Shown: piece by piece, positions 38,501-50,231 of the stretch
Layout: every line of letters begins with the position of its first letter
How positions within the stretch are numbered: position 1 is the first letter of the stretch
Assembly: GCA_964235605.1 (NCBI GenBank)
Contig: CAXSCR010000010.1
Span: 1 to 64,000, forward strand
Direction: 5' to 3'
DNA length: 64,000 nucleotides
Source: DATCRE01 sp964235605
GTDB taxonomy: Bacteria > Bacteroidota > Bacteroidia > Cytophagales > Cyclobacteriaceae
Position numbers and translations under genes: made by a program
Notes under the pieces: model-generated
What the model was told of the DNA's origin: nothing
The model's database searches: none
The model's input: the letters and a program-made list of their open reading frames with translations, nothing else

Positions 38501-41500
38501 TTTCCTTCATTGACGGTGACTATACTGCAGGTGATGATAGCCCGACGGATCCATTCGGGACACCTAAAACGTTTTATAGCTATGCGACTGGCGCCTGGGG
38601 TATTAGCACAAACTGGACAAGCGATCCAACGCGTGCTACTTTAATAAACATCGGAACGCCAGGAGCTACCGATATTGTGCACATAGGAGCAGGGCACACC
38701 ATCAGTTTTGGAACGCCTGCGAACTATCTTACAGTTGCGAATACCGATCCACACAGTTGTGCCACACTTTATATTGACGCGGGCTCAGTGCTTGACGTCA
38801 GATATAATCCATCCAGTAACCTGGGCATTGTAATGAATAGTTCGTTGGGTAATGGATCCATCAGAATTACTTGTTCACAGGCATCAGGAAGTACTTTTGC
38901 AAACCCTGCGGGAGATTTTTCGAGCTTTAATACGAATTTAGGAACGACAGATCTCTATAGTACAAATCCTGTATCGGGCACTACCTATTGGATGGCCAAC
39001 GGTGTTACTACTTATGGCAACCTCTTGTTCTCTCCTTTGGGTGGTTCTAATATTATTTTCCCTAATAATGATGTATTGATTTATGGAAACTGTACAGAAA
39101 CAGGCGCGAATGCAGACTCATGGTTGTGCCCGGCGTGGGTGGGTGCTTATCCGTTAGCCCCAACTGTCACTGCTCCAAAGACGATAACCATTAATGGGAA
39201 TTTAGATATTCAGGGAGGTGGTTTCATTTGGTATGGCTACGGAGCCCCTACACAAAATGTAGTCGTTAATGGAAATGTTAACATATGTGCCACATGTAAA
39301 ATAGGATATTACAATAACTCAATAAACAGCCAATCGCTGACTATAGGTGGAACATTGACCAACAACGCAAACGGACTGACTGCTGCGGGCGTAGGCAATC
39401 AGGCCAAGGCAGACTTTACAAGTATTCCGGTAATTTTTAATGGGAGTACCTCGGCAAGTATTACGAGCACCGTAGGTACACCTTTAACAATATTCAGTAC
39501 GGTAACAGTTAATAAGGGGTCATCGCAGGCAACTACTTTGAATTGTAACATAGCAGGTACATTGACAACACCCACTGATAATTGGTTAACACTGCTGAAC
39601 GGAACTTTTCAATATCAAAGAACAAATCCTGCCACTAATTTTACAATCTCGGCCGCTACAAATTTATCAATACCTTCAACAGCGGGTTTGTACATTAATT
39701 ATGCTAACGGAAGTAATACAAATGTTCTGATTGCCAATAACGGAGCAGATGCCAGCGATTTATTATTGAGCGGAAAACTTACCTTGGTAAGTGGTAATGT
39801 TTATGTTGGCCCGGTAGCCTCACCAGCGAACAATAACGATATTGAATATTCCGGTAACTCAGCAGCCATTCAGGTTGACGGAGGAAGTTTATTTGTGAAT
39901 GGACAGATTCGAAGACCTACCTCATCAACAAACGGTGCCTTGACCTACACACAAAGCAGTGGTACAGTAAGTATAAACGGAAACAGTTCTGGCGGTGGGT
40001 TGGCCACCGCTTTAACCCGTGCAAAATTAGAAGTACTGAATACCGGAAGTCAGTTTAATATGTCTGCCGGTACACTTACGATTGTCAAAGGTAGTGGTAG
40101 TACATTCGGTGATTTGTACATCAGACCTGCGAGCTCTACCGTTACAGGCGGAACAATCATATTCACAAATGCAGTTCCGAACTCGATTCAGAATTATACG
40201 ATGGATGCAACCGTCTCATTATACAATTTATCGGTAGTTGAAGGAGGTGCGGGTGGAACGAATGCAACAGTTACACTGATGACAAATCCGCTTACGCTGA
40301 AAGGCTCGTTGACACTGACAAACAGCAAAAGTTTCTTTAACTGTAACAGCAAGAACGTAACCATCAATCAGGATCTTGTAAACAATGGCGTTGTGGGTAG
40401 CTACATATATGGAACCAATCTCACCACTTTTACAGGATCTGTACAGAACATATCAGGAACTTCTGTAACAAATTTTTACGACCTGAATGTTTCTCCATCT
40501 ATTTCACTAACGGTTAACAACAATTTTACAGTTAACAGAAATCTCACGATCGGTAGTGGTAGTCTACTGCTGAATACTTACAAAGTGACCGTCTTAACAA
40601 GCGGCAGCTTTACGAATAATGGTGGCTATTCTGATGATAACGTAACAGGCGGTATTACTATGGCGGGTTCATCACAGCAACAAATTTCGGGTACCGGTTC
40701 TTTTAACAAATTGGAGATTAATAATTCGGCTGGCGCACTATTGCTAAATGATATCACGCTGGATCATGACTTGGTTATGACAAGCGGGATATTCAATATA
40801 CAATCAAGCAACCTGATATTAAATACAACATCAAATATCAGTGGCGGGGCATTTAGTACAACAAAAATGATCATGACTGATGGTGTGGCAACTAGCTTAG
40901 GCTTAACAAAATTCTTTCCTATTATAGCGTCTACAACAACATTCACTTTTCCGGTAGGCATTACTTCAAAATACACGCCGGCTGTTTATACCATTAATGC
41001 CAACGGTTCAATTGGCTATATCAATGTTGTACCGGTAAATTCATATCAACCAACCGTACTAGACCCTACTAAAGTATTGCATTATTATTTTAGCATTTCA
41101 AGTTCAGGTATTACCGGATTTGATGGCAGTGTATTGTTGAATTATTTATCGGCCGATGTATACGGAACAGAATCAAATTATGTCGCCGCGTGGCTTCAAC
41201 TTCCCGGCACCTATTGGAGCAAAGCAGCTGTGGGGTCCGGAACAGATAATGTTAATGAGACTACGCACCAAATATCTTTCCCATTTCCAGCAGGCTCAGG
41301 TAACTTAAATGGCGATTTTACTGCTGGTGAAGATGCTGCCATACCAAATCAGATCCCTACGTATGTATCTAATAGTGATGGTAACTGGTCAGATAATACG
41401 ATATGGACACCAGTAGGTTCTTCACCCACTTGCCCTGTTGGTGGACCCAATGGCTATAATGTTATTATTCAGAATAATGTATCCACAACAGTAAATAGTT

Positions 41501-44500
41501 GCTTCTCGTATAGCACTGTTATTGAAGCGGGTGGCAAGCTATCCATACTTTCTCCAACTTTTGGTCACAACTTTGGCACAGTAGATGGAGACGCCACATT
41601 AGGTGCTGGAACTGTCTATTTGGAAAACGGTAATCTACCTGCCGGAAATTTCATACCCTTTATAGATTGTTCCTTAAATGGAACCATTGAATATGGTGGC
41701 ACCGGAACTTATACGGTTGTATTAAATGGCTTTAGTACCATTCCTAATTTAACAGTTAGTGGTACAGGAACGAGAGTGTTACCAAGTACAGATCTGACGA
41801 TTTGTAACAAACTCAAAATAGATGGACCGACATTAGATAATAGTGTCAGCAACAGAAAGCTGACAATTGATGGCTCCATGGAACGCTATAATACAGGTGC
41901 ATTCCTCAGTGGCAGCGGCAGTAATGCAACAGTTATTTTCGCAGGGGCGGCTGCACAATCACTCGGTGGTGCTACGGGCGATTTCACCGGAGCAAACGGG
42001 TTCAACAACCTTGAAATAAATAATAGTTCAGGATTAGCCATCGGCGCTAATGGAACGATTGAAGTGAATGGAAATTTGTTACTGACAAGCGGTATCATCA
42101 CAACCACCACCACAAATACACTAAGTGTTCTCAATACCTCTTCTTCGGCAGTAGTACCTACGGGTGGAAGTACAACTTCATTTATCAGCGGACCTTTAAA
42201 AAAGCAAATTGTGAACGGTGGTGCTTTTGTTTATCCTGTTGGCAAAGGCACGAGCAGGGGACACACTTTTACGCTTACCTCTACGTCAACAGGAACATCA
42301 CTTTTTGCAGTTGAGTATTTCACTCCTAATCCTACATCATCGTCATTTACCTCTCCGGTAGTTGATATGAATCAACTTGAATATTGGGCAGTAAAATCGA
42401 CCGCTTCAAAAACAGCGAAAGTCGATATTGCCTGGGATGCCCAAAGTGACATCAATGGAACGATGACACAAAATGGTGTAACTGACATTGAGGTTGCTGA
42501 ATACAATTCCGTATCCTCGTCATGGGTTGGATTGGCTTCAACTACTTCAGGTACCAATAGTATTGGTGATGCAAAAACATCAAACAGTATAAACCTTTCA
42601 ACAATTTCAAAAAATTATTCACTAGGCAGTATCTCAACAACAACACCTCTTGCTACGCTGTCACCTTCTGGTCCGGTGTGCGGTACGGCTGGAATCCCCG
42701 TAACTTTTACGGTGCATTCGCCCATAACTTTAAATTATACGATCAGCTACAATTTTAATGGTGTTGCTCAAACGCCAATTGTTGTAGCATTACTTCCATT
42801 TACATTGCCTACGCCATCGCCCGGAACATATCAGTTAACCGGATTTACTTATAATAACAGTACACTTGCAGGCGTAGTTGACCCCACAATTGTAACGGGT
42901 TACGCCTCACCAACTACTGCGACCGCAGGCTCAAACCAATCTATCTGTAATGTTACAAGTCTGAATTTGTCAGGAAGCATTCCAACAGTTGGTACAGGTT
43001 TATGGACTATAGTATCTGGAACGGGAGGTTGGTTTAACACACCAAATGCCACAAACTACAATGCACTTTTTGGTGGCCCGCCAGGAAAAACATATATATT
43101 AAAATGGATTATTACAAATGGTTCCTGCACATCCAGCAGTAACGTTGTTATTTCTTTTCCTTATACCCCGCTACAGCCTTCTCCGTTTACTACTGCATCT
43201 ACCACTGTATGTAAAGGAACCAGTGGTTATGTTTATACCGTACCGGCTGTTTCGAGTGCAACCTCTTATTTGTGGTCATACTCCGGAACTGGAGCGACTT
43301 TTATAGGGTCGGGCAGGTCTATTACTGTTAACTATAGTTCAACAGCAAATAGTGGAACCATCAGTGTTTCAGCCGTGAATGGATGCGGAACGGGAACCGC
43401 AAGAACGAAAGCGGTAACAACTGTCACTCGTCCCGTTGCGACCTTTAGCTATTCAGGAACTCCATATTGTCAAAATGCAGCGAATCCGAGTCCAACATTC
43501 AGCGGTGGCGGTGTTGCAGGTACTTTCTCATCAACAGCAGGTCTCGTATTTGTAAGTACAGCAACCGGACAAATCAATTTAGCAGCAAGTACCGCTGGTA
43601 TTTACACAGTAACAAACACGCTAAACAGCGCTACATGTGGAACGATAACTGCCACCAATACAATAACTATTTTAACAATGGGAAATTGGATAGGTGGTAC
43701 AAGCAGTGATTGGCTTGATCCTAATAACTGGATATGTACAACTGTACCTACTTCAAGCATTGATGTAATTATTCCTAATGGAGCTCCGAATATGCCTGTG
43801 ATAAATGGAGTTGGCGCAGTATGTAGAAGCATTTCCATTGCCAGTGGGGCGTCATTAACCATTAATAGTTCAAGGAATCTTGATGTTCACGGCAATTGGA
43901 TTAACAATGGCTCATTTATAAGTAACAGTAGCACTGTAACATTTAAGGCAACAGGTATAATAGGTGGAGCTGGAACAACATTTTATAACCTTATCATTTC
44001 TGCTACAGGAAATATTACAACAGGAGGAAATATCAATCTAACTGGCGACTGGACGAATAGCGGCACATTCTCTGCATCCGCAGGAACCGTTGCGTTTAAT
44101 GGAACAGCTTCGAAGACCATCACAGGAACTAACACTTTCTATAACCTGACGATGTCTAAGACAAGCGGCAATATCACACTCGGTGGAATTGCAACAACAA
44201 CAATTAGTAACGTGTTGATTTTAACCACAGGTAATATTATAACTTCCTCTTTGCACGTGCTAGCCCTCTCTTCAGGTTCAACAATAAGTGGAGGCTCAAT
44301 TAATAGCTATATTTCCGGGCCTGTGCGCAAAGTATTATCGGGGAGCTCCTTTACATTCCCGTTAGGAAGTGTTTCAGCAAACCGTTATCGTCCTGCAGTT
44401 ATTAATAACACCAGTGGATCTGACACCTGGACTGCCGAATATATTGCTGCTAACCCTACATCTGGTGGTTACCCCAATATAAACATTAACGCAATTAATT

Positions 44501-45339
44501 TGGGGTCAGTAAGCATTTTTGAATACTGGCAAATCTCCAGGCTTGGCGCTACCTCTGCAGACCTCACATTGTCGTACGATGTTGGCAGTTACATGGTGCC
44601 AAATATAGGAACGGTTTCATCCCTTGCGGTGGCCCGCTGGAATGGTTTACAATGGGATTTCCCCCCAGGAGGCAGCAGCTTCTCGCAATTAGGAACAAAT
44701 ATTGCTGGTACGGTAACCGCCACGAATGTTACCTCCTTTAGTCCTTTTACTATCGGGTCTACTGAAAGCGGCCCGCTACCAATCAACCTCCTTTACTTTA
44801 AAGCAGTTATTGTTAATGATGCAGTATTGACGGAGTGGTCAACTGCTCAAGAGGTGAACAATGATTATTTTACGGTAGAAAAATCGGCGAATGATCAAAT
44901 TTTCCACGAAGTCGCTAAGATTATAGGGAAGGGTACTACCAACGTACGTCAAACGTATTCATTCAAGGATCTTAATCCTTATTCAGGCATTTCATATTAT
45001 AGATTGAAGCAAACGGATCTTGACGGCACCCATACTTACTCAAGTTTAAGGGCAGTGAAATATGATGGACATGTTACCCTCTTACTTGACGCATACCCCA
45101 ACCCATTTAAAGGAGATAGAATTACAATAGATATTAAAGGTCTAGGTGACCTGGTGACAGAGGTACCTATTCAGGTATATAACGTGAATGGCCAAAAGAT
45201 CTTTGACAAGGTATTAAGTGTAACGAATAGGGGTATCTTAATAGAAGATCTCGTATTCAATACACGTTTACATTCCGGATTGTACACCATAAGAGCTGGC
45301 GGAGAATTTCAAATTAAATTGAAAGTGATTGTAGAATAA
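32543..45339 (+). CDS. Giant T9SS-secreted adhesin (about 4,265 residues, interrupted by a 10-N gap)
   Basis: A signal peptide (SFIFFVFFFFLLSSGFGQ) precedes thousands of residues rich in Gly, Asn, Ser and Thr. Short strand-turn repeats (GNLTxxGxFNMxxG, NLTINxTG) suggest a long beta-helix or beta-solenoid. At least five module starts share a W-T-W pattern followed by an NxVxIxxGxTVTLxxN-like strand, for example GNWNVATTWTSDP near 35650 and GAWGISTNWTSDP near 38590. PKD/Ig-like domains with conserved Cys lie at ~42670-43660. The end is a T9SS type A sorting domain (DAYPNPFKGDRI ... GLYTIRAGGEF). It should cross the outer membrane through T9SS and be cleaved or anchored at the surface. The 10-N run at 34955-34964 shifts frame by one; a gap of 2 mod 3 bases joins GTITGSA to SLAIGGNNTPV in one frame. 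Confidence 0.9.
34955..34964. other. Assembly gap (10 N) inside the adhesin gene
   Basis: The frame before the gap ends on a whole codon at 34954. The frame after it resumes one base past the gap (34966, SLAIGGNN). The true gap must be 2 modulo 3 long (for example 8 or 11), so the placeholder creates a false frameshift. Confidence 0.85.
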
Positions 45340-45538
45340 AGTATCTTCTCACTAATTCACTTTTCATTTTTTTAGGATAAAAAAGTTGCATGAAATAACG
45401 CTGAAAAGACAAAGACGCTATATCTCCTCAATCATTTGAAAGGGTAGGTGTCTGATGCCTGAATTCGATTCTTGTTGATTTGCTTAATTTTTAAAGCTGG
45501 ATATTTCCAGATTTTACACAAATAAAATTCCCTCGCTT

Positions 45539-47299
45539 ATGAAATTATCAAATAAACTTAAGACAAGTCAGAAACAAAAAACAAAACTGAACCTGATTAC
45601 CCTTGTCTGGATACTCAGCTTTGTTACCATTGTAAGTGTTGTTGTTTTTTTAATTCTGAATTTTGGAAATATCACGGAAATCTTTGCTTGGGGCGGTGGT
45701 GCCACATTTACGTCAACCTCTTCCGGTGGCGACTGGGCAACAGAATCTACCTGGACTGATGGCTCAGTGCCAGAAAATGATGGCAACAACATAGCAATTC
45801 TCAATGGTGATATTTCTTTAAAGGGTTCTACAACTGCCATCGATGGATTTACATCGATTACACTTAATAGTGGCAAGTCTTTCACTAGCGGTTCCCCCAG
45901 CGTTACCAACGATCTTTCTATGGAGAAAGTAACCTTTAACGTTGCTAACGGAACAATAGTAATTTATGGTGACCTTACATTAACTGGTACAAACTTAATG
46001 ATAACCACCGGAAGTTTAAACGTCACTGGGACTTTGTTTATTAACTCTGGCACGACCATTACAGTTGCGGCAGGTGCATCGATGAAAGCTGCCGCTCTTT
46101 CTGTGAGTAGTAACAGCGATGCAACTCTTGCAAATAATGGCGCTGTAACAATTAATGGAAATATTTTACTGGGAGGTGTGATCAATAATAACAGCGGCGG
46201 TATCATGCGGGTGGAGGGAAATTTAACCTCAACAGGATCTGGATCATCGTTAACAGCCAATACAGGGAATATGATTGTTGCGGGAAGTATTTCGTTGACT
46301 GATTCGAGCAAGCTTTATGTAAAGCAGGGAGGCTTTCTTCTGGTAAACAATAACGTTAACGTAAGTAATAATTCTAATCTTTTTGTAGGAACTGATACAT
46401 CACCTCTACCATATTCAGATCTTGTCATTCAAAAAAATCTGATTGCTTCTAGTACTGGCAATGTATTGTTTGACAAGAATTCAAGAGTGGCTATTTTTGG
46501 TAATGTATCTGACAGTGGTACCGGTGGCAGGCTTTTCACTATAAACAATGGAGGGCAGGTTTACATACATGGTAACATAACACACAGTGGCGGTGGAGAT
46601 ACTATAGTCAATAACAACGCTGTTAATCCCTTCGGTTTCTATGTGAATGAAATGGAAATTAATACTGGTGAAGAATCTGAAATGACCTCCAATAAAGGAA
46701 GCCGAACGATTATGCAAACTACTAATTTGTCATTTTATACCTGGGTATCACAACAGCCTGGAAGTCCATTATTTAATAAGCTTTCATACTTCAAAGCAAC
46801 ATCTATTTCCAGCAATGGTATCAAGCTTAATTGGGCTACAGCGATCGCGCAAAGCTTTGACAAATTCATTTTAGAAAGATCGACTGACAATAAAAATTAT
46901 AAAATATTAACAGTGATTGCCGGAGGAACTAACGCAGTTCAATATATCTACAAAGATGACGACCCTTTGAACGAAACAAATTATTATCGTCTCAAGTGCA
47001 TGGATCTTGGAGGAAAGTTTGAATACTCTGATGTGTTGTCTATAAATTTTAAGGGAGTAAAGCAATTAAATCTGTTTCCAAATCCCAGTAATGGCGAGTA
47101 CATTAATTACAATATAAATTTTGAACCCCAAGATGATGCTTTTACCATTTTTGATTTATCAGAAAATAAAGTAGGACACTATAAGATCAATGGAAACTCT
47201 GGAATAATAACCTTTGACCCCTCTCTTTTGAACGGTACTTATATTGTCCAATTTCATTCGGGCAGTTTTAATGCTATGCAAAAAATCATAGTTAGATAA
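45539..47299 (+). CDS. T9SS-secreted beta-solenoid surface protein
   Basis: This is a 586-residue protein. A long basic n-region precedes a hydrophobic segment (LITLVWILSFVTIVSVVVFL) that acts as signal peptide. The body begins with the same module as the giant adhesin upstream (GGDWATESTWTDGSVPENDG) and continues with short GNLTLTGxxLxITxGSL strands predicted to form a beta-helix. A ~90-residue fibronectin-like piece (ISSNGIKLNWATAIAQSFDK ... NYYRLKCMD) leads into the C-terminal T9SS sorting domain (LNLFPNPSNGEY ... GTYIVQFHSG). It lies 200 bases after the adhesin on the same strand and is a shorter paralogue, perhaps made by duplication of the adhesin's two ends. The role is probably adhesion or matrix. 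Confidence 0.9.
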   Translation: MKLSNKLKTSQKQKTKLNLITLVWILSFVTIVSVVVFLILNFGNITEIFAWGGGATFTSTSSGGDWATESTWTDGSVPENDGNNIAILNGDISLKGSTTAIDGFTSITLNSGKSFTSGSPSVTNDLSMEKVTFNVANGTIVIYGDLTLTGTNLMITTGSLNVTGTLFINSGTTITVAAGASMKAAALSVSSNSDATLANNGAVTINGNILLGGVINNNSGGIMRVEGNLTSTGSGSSLTANTGNMIVAGSISLTDSSKLYVKQGGFLLVNNNVNVSNNSNLFVGTDTSPLPYSDLVIQKNLIASSTGNVLFDKNSRVAIFGNVSDSGTGGRLFTINNGGQVYIHGNITHSGGGDTIVNNNAVNPFGFYVNEMEINTGEESEMTSNKGSRTIMQTTNLSFYTWVSQQPGSPLFNKLSYFKATSISSNGIKLNWATAIAQSFDKFILERSTDNKNYKILTVIAGGTNAVQYIYKDDDPLNETNYYRLKCMDLGGKFEYSDVLSINFKGVKQLNLFPNPSNGEYINYNINFEPQDDAFTIFDLSENKVGHYKINGNSGIITFDPSLLNGTYIVQFHSGSFNAMQKIIVR

Positions 47300-47591
47300 T
47301 CGGCATCGTTTAGTTAAAGATTACTTGAGTTATTAGGGTTAAGGAATTAGCTTCGTAAAAGAAGCAAAGGTATAGGGGGTATCCAATATCCTGCGTACCA
47401 ATTAGAGAAAATGCAGTTGAAAACTTAACCGGCCTAATCGAAGATGAAAGTTACCGCAGCTTTTAAAAAGACTGCCAAGCAGGGTCCATTCACACGAGAC
47501 AGGAAGCTGAGCAACACCTTGGCCAACCTAACCATACCTGAATTATACTCCTATCTTCTATAGGTTTATTCTGTAGGTTTTTCAACATTCA

Positions 47592-48746
47592 TTGAAATTT
47601 TTAAACCTATCCTTTAAATCTATGAAAAAGAAAAATCAATTGGCAATGAAGATAAGATCTTCATTGCACCTCATTGCCCTATTATTCATTTCATTTTCCT
47701 GTGCACAAGATGAATCTGTAGGTGTTAAAACAGAAAACAAATCACTTGAAAAACATTTTCAATTTCTTGAACAAAGTACCGGCCACACTAGAAAAGACAT
47801 CGTCTATGAAAAGGTGACGGACAAGTTCTTTATTGATCAAGACATGTACATTTCAAGAAAATCGGTAGAGGAGTATTTAAGCAAAGGTACTTCTGGAAGA
47901 ACGGAACAGATGCGGTACACCTATCTTGTAAATGATAGTTATATCCGCAATGTTAAATACTTTGTGCAAGCTTCAGTTCCTGGAGAATGGAATACTGCGC
48001 TTTCTCAAGCAATAGTACAATGGAACAACCTTCCTGGCAGCAGAGTATCTATGTCTCAGGTTTCAAGTAGCAATGGCGCCGATGTTATTGTAGATGCACA
48101 ATTTGACAATGTAAACAACTGGGTAGCTCGCGCAGCTTTACCAGGATCAAACGGAACTCCCGGAGGAGGATTAACCGTTAACACCAATTTTAACAGCATG
48201 GAAGCTGGAATGAAATTGTTTGCCATGGTGCATGAGATGGGGCACATCATTGGGTTGTTACACACCAATCAAACAGATGGTGTTTTAATACCTAATACAC
48301 CTGAAACAGACGCTAATTCAGTAATGAATTCATTTGTACTTGCATGGAATGGTTTTACTTATTATGACCAGGTTGCAACCCGGGTTCTATATGCTGAAAA
48401 CACAACAGGTTCAGACAGACTAATGCCTGGCCAACAGTTGAATAATAATCAATCCATTGTATCTGCAGATGGAAGATTTAGACTAACAATGCAGCCAGAT
48501 GGTAACTTGGTTATTTATCAAGGTAGTCAGGCCTTATGGGCAACCAATACATGGGGTAAGCCAGTTACTCGTACTGCAATGCAGAATGATGGCAATTTGG
48601 TTTTATATGATAATAATTCAGCAGTTTATTGGGCTTCGAATACGTGGACCTATGGCGGTGGTTATTTAGTTATGCAGAATGACGGCAATCTAGTTATTTA
48701 CCAAGGTGGTCTAGCGCGTTGGGCATCTGGCACATGTTGTCATTAA
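47592..48746 (+). CDS. Lipoprotein metzincin with C-terminal bulb-type lectin domain
   Basis: Up to 384 residues; the start could also be the Met at 47622 or 47646, of which 47646 gives the tidiest leader (KIRSSLHLIALLFISFSC, lipobox Cys). The middle domain is a zinc peptidase with HEMGHIIGLLH, the full HExxHxxGxxH metzincin site, in the M57/dual-action HEIGH group. Residues ~275-380 hold three B-lectin repeats with mannose-binding motifs of the QxDxNxVxY type: QPDGNLVIY, QNDGNLVLY and QNDGNLVIY. The protein likely sits on the cell surface or in the periplasm and could target glycoproteins. The combination of a metzincin and a plant-type mannose lectin in one lipoprotein is unusual. A strong terminator follows. 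Confidence 0.88.
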   Translation: MKFLNLSFKSMKKKNQLAMKIRSSLHLIALLFISFSCAQDESVGVKTENKSLEKHFQFLEQSTGHTRKDIVYEKVTDKFFIDQDMYISRKSVEEYLSKGTSGRTEQMRYTYLVNDSYIRNVKYFVQASVPGEWNTALSQAIVQWNNLPGSRVSMSQVSSSNGADVIVDAQFDNVNNWVARAALPGSNGTPGGGLTVNTNFNSMEAGMKLFAMVHEMGHIIGLLHTNQTDGVLIPNTPETDANSVMNSFVLAWNGFTYYDQVATRVLYAENTTGSDRLMPGQQLNNNQSIVSADGRFRLTMQPDGNLVIYQGSQALWATNTWGKPVTRTAMQNDGNLVLYDNNSAVYWASNTWTYGGGYLVMQNDGNLVIYQGGLARWASGTCCH

Positions 48747-48760
48747 TTAAAACAATATTT

Positions 48761-48799
48761 AAAAAAGAGGCTCATAGTAATATGGGCCACTTTTTTTTT
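48761..48799 (+). terminator. Rho-independent terminator of the metzincin gene
   Basis: The stem GGCTCATA (48769-48776) pairs with TATGGGCC (48781-48788) with one G-T pair and a 4-base loop, followed by nine T (48791-48799). An A-run on the left side could let it work in both directions. Confidence 0.88.
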
Positions 48800-48871
48800 G
48801 GACCAGCTCCTGTGATGACATAGGCCACGGATGCTGGGCCCTAGCCGGGGAAGTTGCTCTCGTCTTGCTAT

Positions 48872-48939
48872 TAACGACAGCGAGATGCACGGAGAAGATA
48901 AGTGCCACGCCGCGTAATTGTATTAAGCGCGCAGATTCT
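48872..48939 (+). repeat. 68-bp segment shared with 22381-22448
   Basis: Gap-free match of about 54 in 68 bases to the minus strand at 22381-22448. It is followed at 48971-48988 by CCTGGTCTGTGTCCTCAC, which resembles CCCGGTCTGTGTTCTCAC at 8679-8696. The interval 48800-49071 has no supported gene. Confidence 0.55.
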
Positions 48940-49071
48940 GTGATGAAATCCAAGCCATTTCTCTTATACCCTGGTCTGTGTCCTCACAGAACGGAACTTA
49001 GGATGCTCAACCTCCAATATTACAAGCGATTTTTCCTAGAGGGATTGCGCTTTCAAACGATGATTGTCATC

Positions 49072-49236
49072 TGTAGCTTTACTTATTCGTTATGCCACCA
49101 GGCCAAGAAATACAAATCCTTAACATGACTCCTAGATGTGAGTCACCTGCATAAACTTTAAAAAATCGAGCTAGCAGCTCAAAGCTAGCAGCCAGAAGCT
49201 ATAAGTTTGATATTAAAAACTTAACAGCGATTTTCC
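49072..49236 (-). repeat. Dispersed MITE-like repeat, copy 3
   Basis: Read on the minus strand it has the order AAATCGCTGTTAAG, TTTTTAATATCAAACTTATAGC, the modules TTCTGGCTGCTAGC and TTTGAGCTGCTAGC, CTCGATTTTTTAAAG, TTATGCAGGTGACTCACAT, ATGTTAAGGATTTGTATTTC and GGTGGCATAACGAATAAGT. It contains a perfect small stem TGACTC/GAGTCA around ACATCTAG. It pairs with copy 4 in the same orientation about 1.1 kb away. Confidence 0.8.
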
Positions 49237-49331
49237 TTCGCCATCAAGAGAATATCTTTGAATGTAAAGTATAAAATGTAATCGAATACGTTGGTGTGCT
49301 TCGTAGCTCACAATTGGTGAACAAGCATTAA

Positions 49332-49676
49332 CTATTTCTTGCGCATGAATATTTTGGTAATCATTCCAGATTGATCGAGACCCGCTGAAGTAGATTCAAT
49401 TTCATATCCATCGGCAACTAGTTTGTTGATGGCAGTTAGCGTAATATCACCAGCGTCATCATGATCTTCTACTTTCATACCCTTGAATGGGATGAATTCT
49501 CTTTTGTTGTTTCCATAATGAATATGCACGCCTCTGTCTGGGTAATTAGGAACTTCGTATATTTCTATCATGACATAAGGCTGATTGTTAACTACAACCT
49601 TGGAATTGAAGGCCATTAATGAAAGGATAACTCCAAAGGAGATAGCTATAAGTGTAAATACCATAAATTTTTTCAT
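49332..49676 (-). CDS. Small exported protein of unknown function
   Basis: This is a 114-residue protein with an N-terminal hydrophobic signal or anchor (KFMVFTLIAISFGVILSLMA). The mature ~90 residues read VMIEIYEVPNYPDRGVHIHY, FIPFKGMKVEDHDDAG and a C-terminal IESTSAGLDQSGMITKIFMR. This resembles small periplasmic alpha/beta proteins in which a short helix (TLTAINKLVADGYEI) packs on a sheet. The family is not recognised. It stands alone between repeat copies 3 and 4. Confidence 0.78.
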   Translation of the reverse strand: MKKFMVFTLIAISFGVILSLMAFNSKVVVNNQPYVMIEIYEVPNYPDRGVHIHYGNNKREFIPFKGMKVEDHDDAGDITLTAINKLVADGYEIESTSAGLDQSGMITKIFMRKK

Positions 49677-49712
49677 AGTCTAATCGTTTAACTGTTGGTA
49701 AAAACTGTTTAT

Positions 49713-49922
49713 CTAAATTACATTTTTTGGACAACTAAAACTTCGGTTGTAATAAAAACATTCTCGGCCTAATATATATTCGCGGGCGTCCATATCTTTG
49801 TTGGAGCAAATTCTTCTAAAGGCTTTTGTTATCGCTACTTGTGGATAATCATTTGGCATCGTTTCAAAGTTATGTAGGCTTTCAAATATCTCCTTCAGGT
49901 AGATTTTGTTTGAATGACCCTA
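49713..49922 (-). pseudogene. Coding-like remnant of unknown family
   Basis: One minus-strand frame is open for 68 sense codons and looks protein-coding (IYLKEIFESLHNFETMPNDY, KAFRRICSNKDMDAREYILG, CFYYN). A TAG at 49920-49922 cuts it off from the nearest upstream Met codons. No family was recognised. It may be the 3' end of a lost gene. Confidence 0.35.
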
Positions 49923-50231
49923 CCCCATTGGCATAATTAATTTTTGTTCTGAACTTTACCATTTTCGTTTTTGTAATACAGGTTCAACTTCCTAATTACT
50001 TTTGTTATTTAGTTGTTGGTTTAATTTATGTTGATTGATCCTACTTTGTTATTGTATCGATGAGTTTACGTACAGATCAGTTCACGTTGTTCCGCAGCTA
50101 ATCTATATAGCCATGAGATAATGCATCAGCGCTGCATGCTGAGTTTAATTATCCTATGCGCAAGCAGATAGGACTTTTGCTATTAATATTTTAACTGCGG
50201 CACTGCACATTTAATCAGGTTAAATATTTAT
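49923..50231. other. Gene-free interval
   Basis: AT-rich sequence without a supported gene, RNA or repeat. A short near-palindrome ATGCATCAGCGCTGCATGCTG lies near 50122. Confidence 0.4.

Noticed and set aside
34999..45339. Adhesin as two genes with a new start after the 10-N gap
   Set aside because: The frame is open upstream of this Met to the gap edge, and the protein pattern continues from the preceding segment.
32543..47299. Two-partner secretion or autotransporter system
   Set aside because: No TpsB/POTRA partner and no beta-barrel translocator; the C-termini are T9SS sorting domains.
48865..49128. 87-codon plus-strand frame
   Set aside because: It crosses into the dispersed repeat, and the shared 68-bp segment is read there in a different frame from its partner copy.
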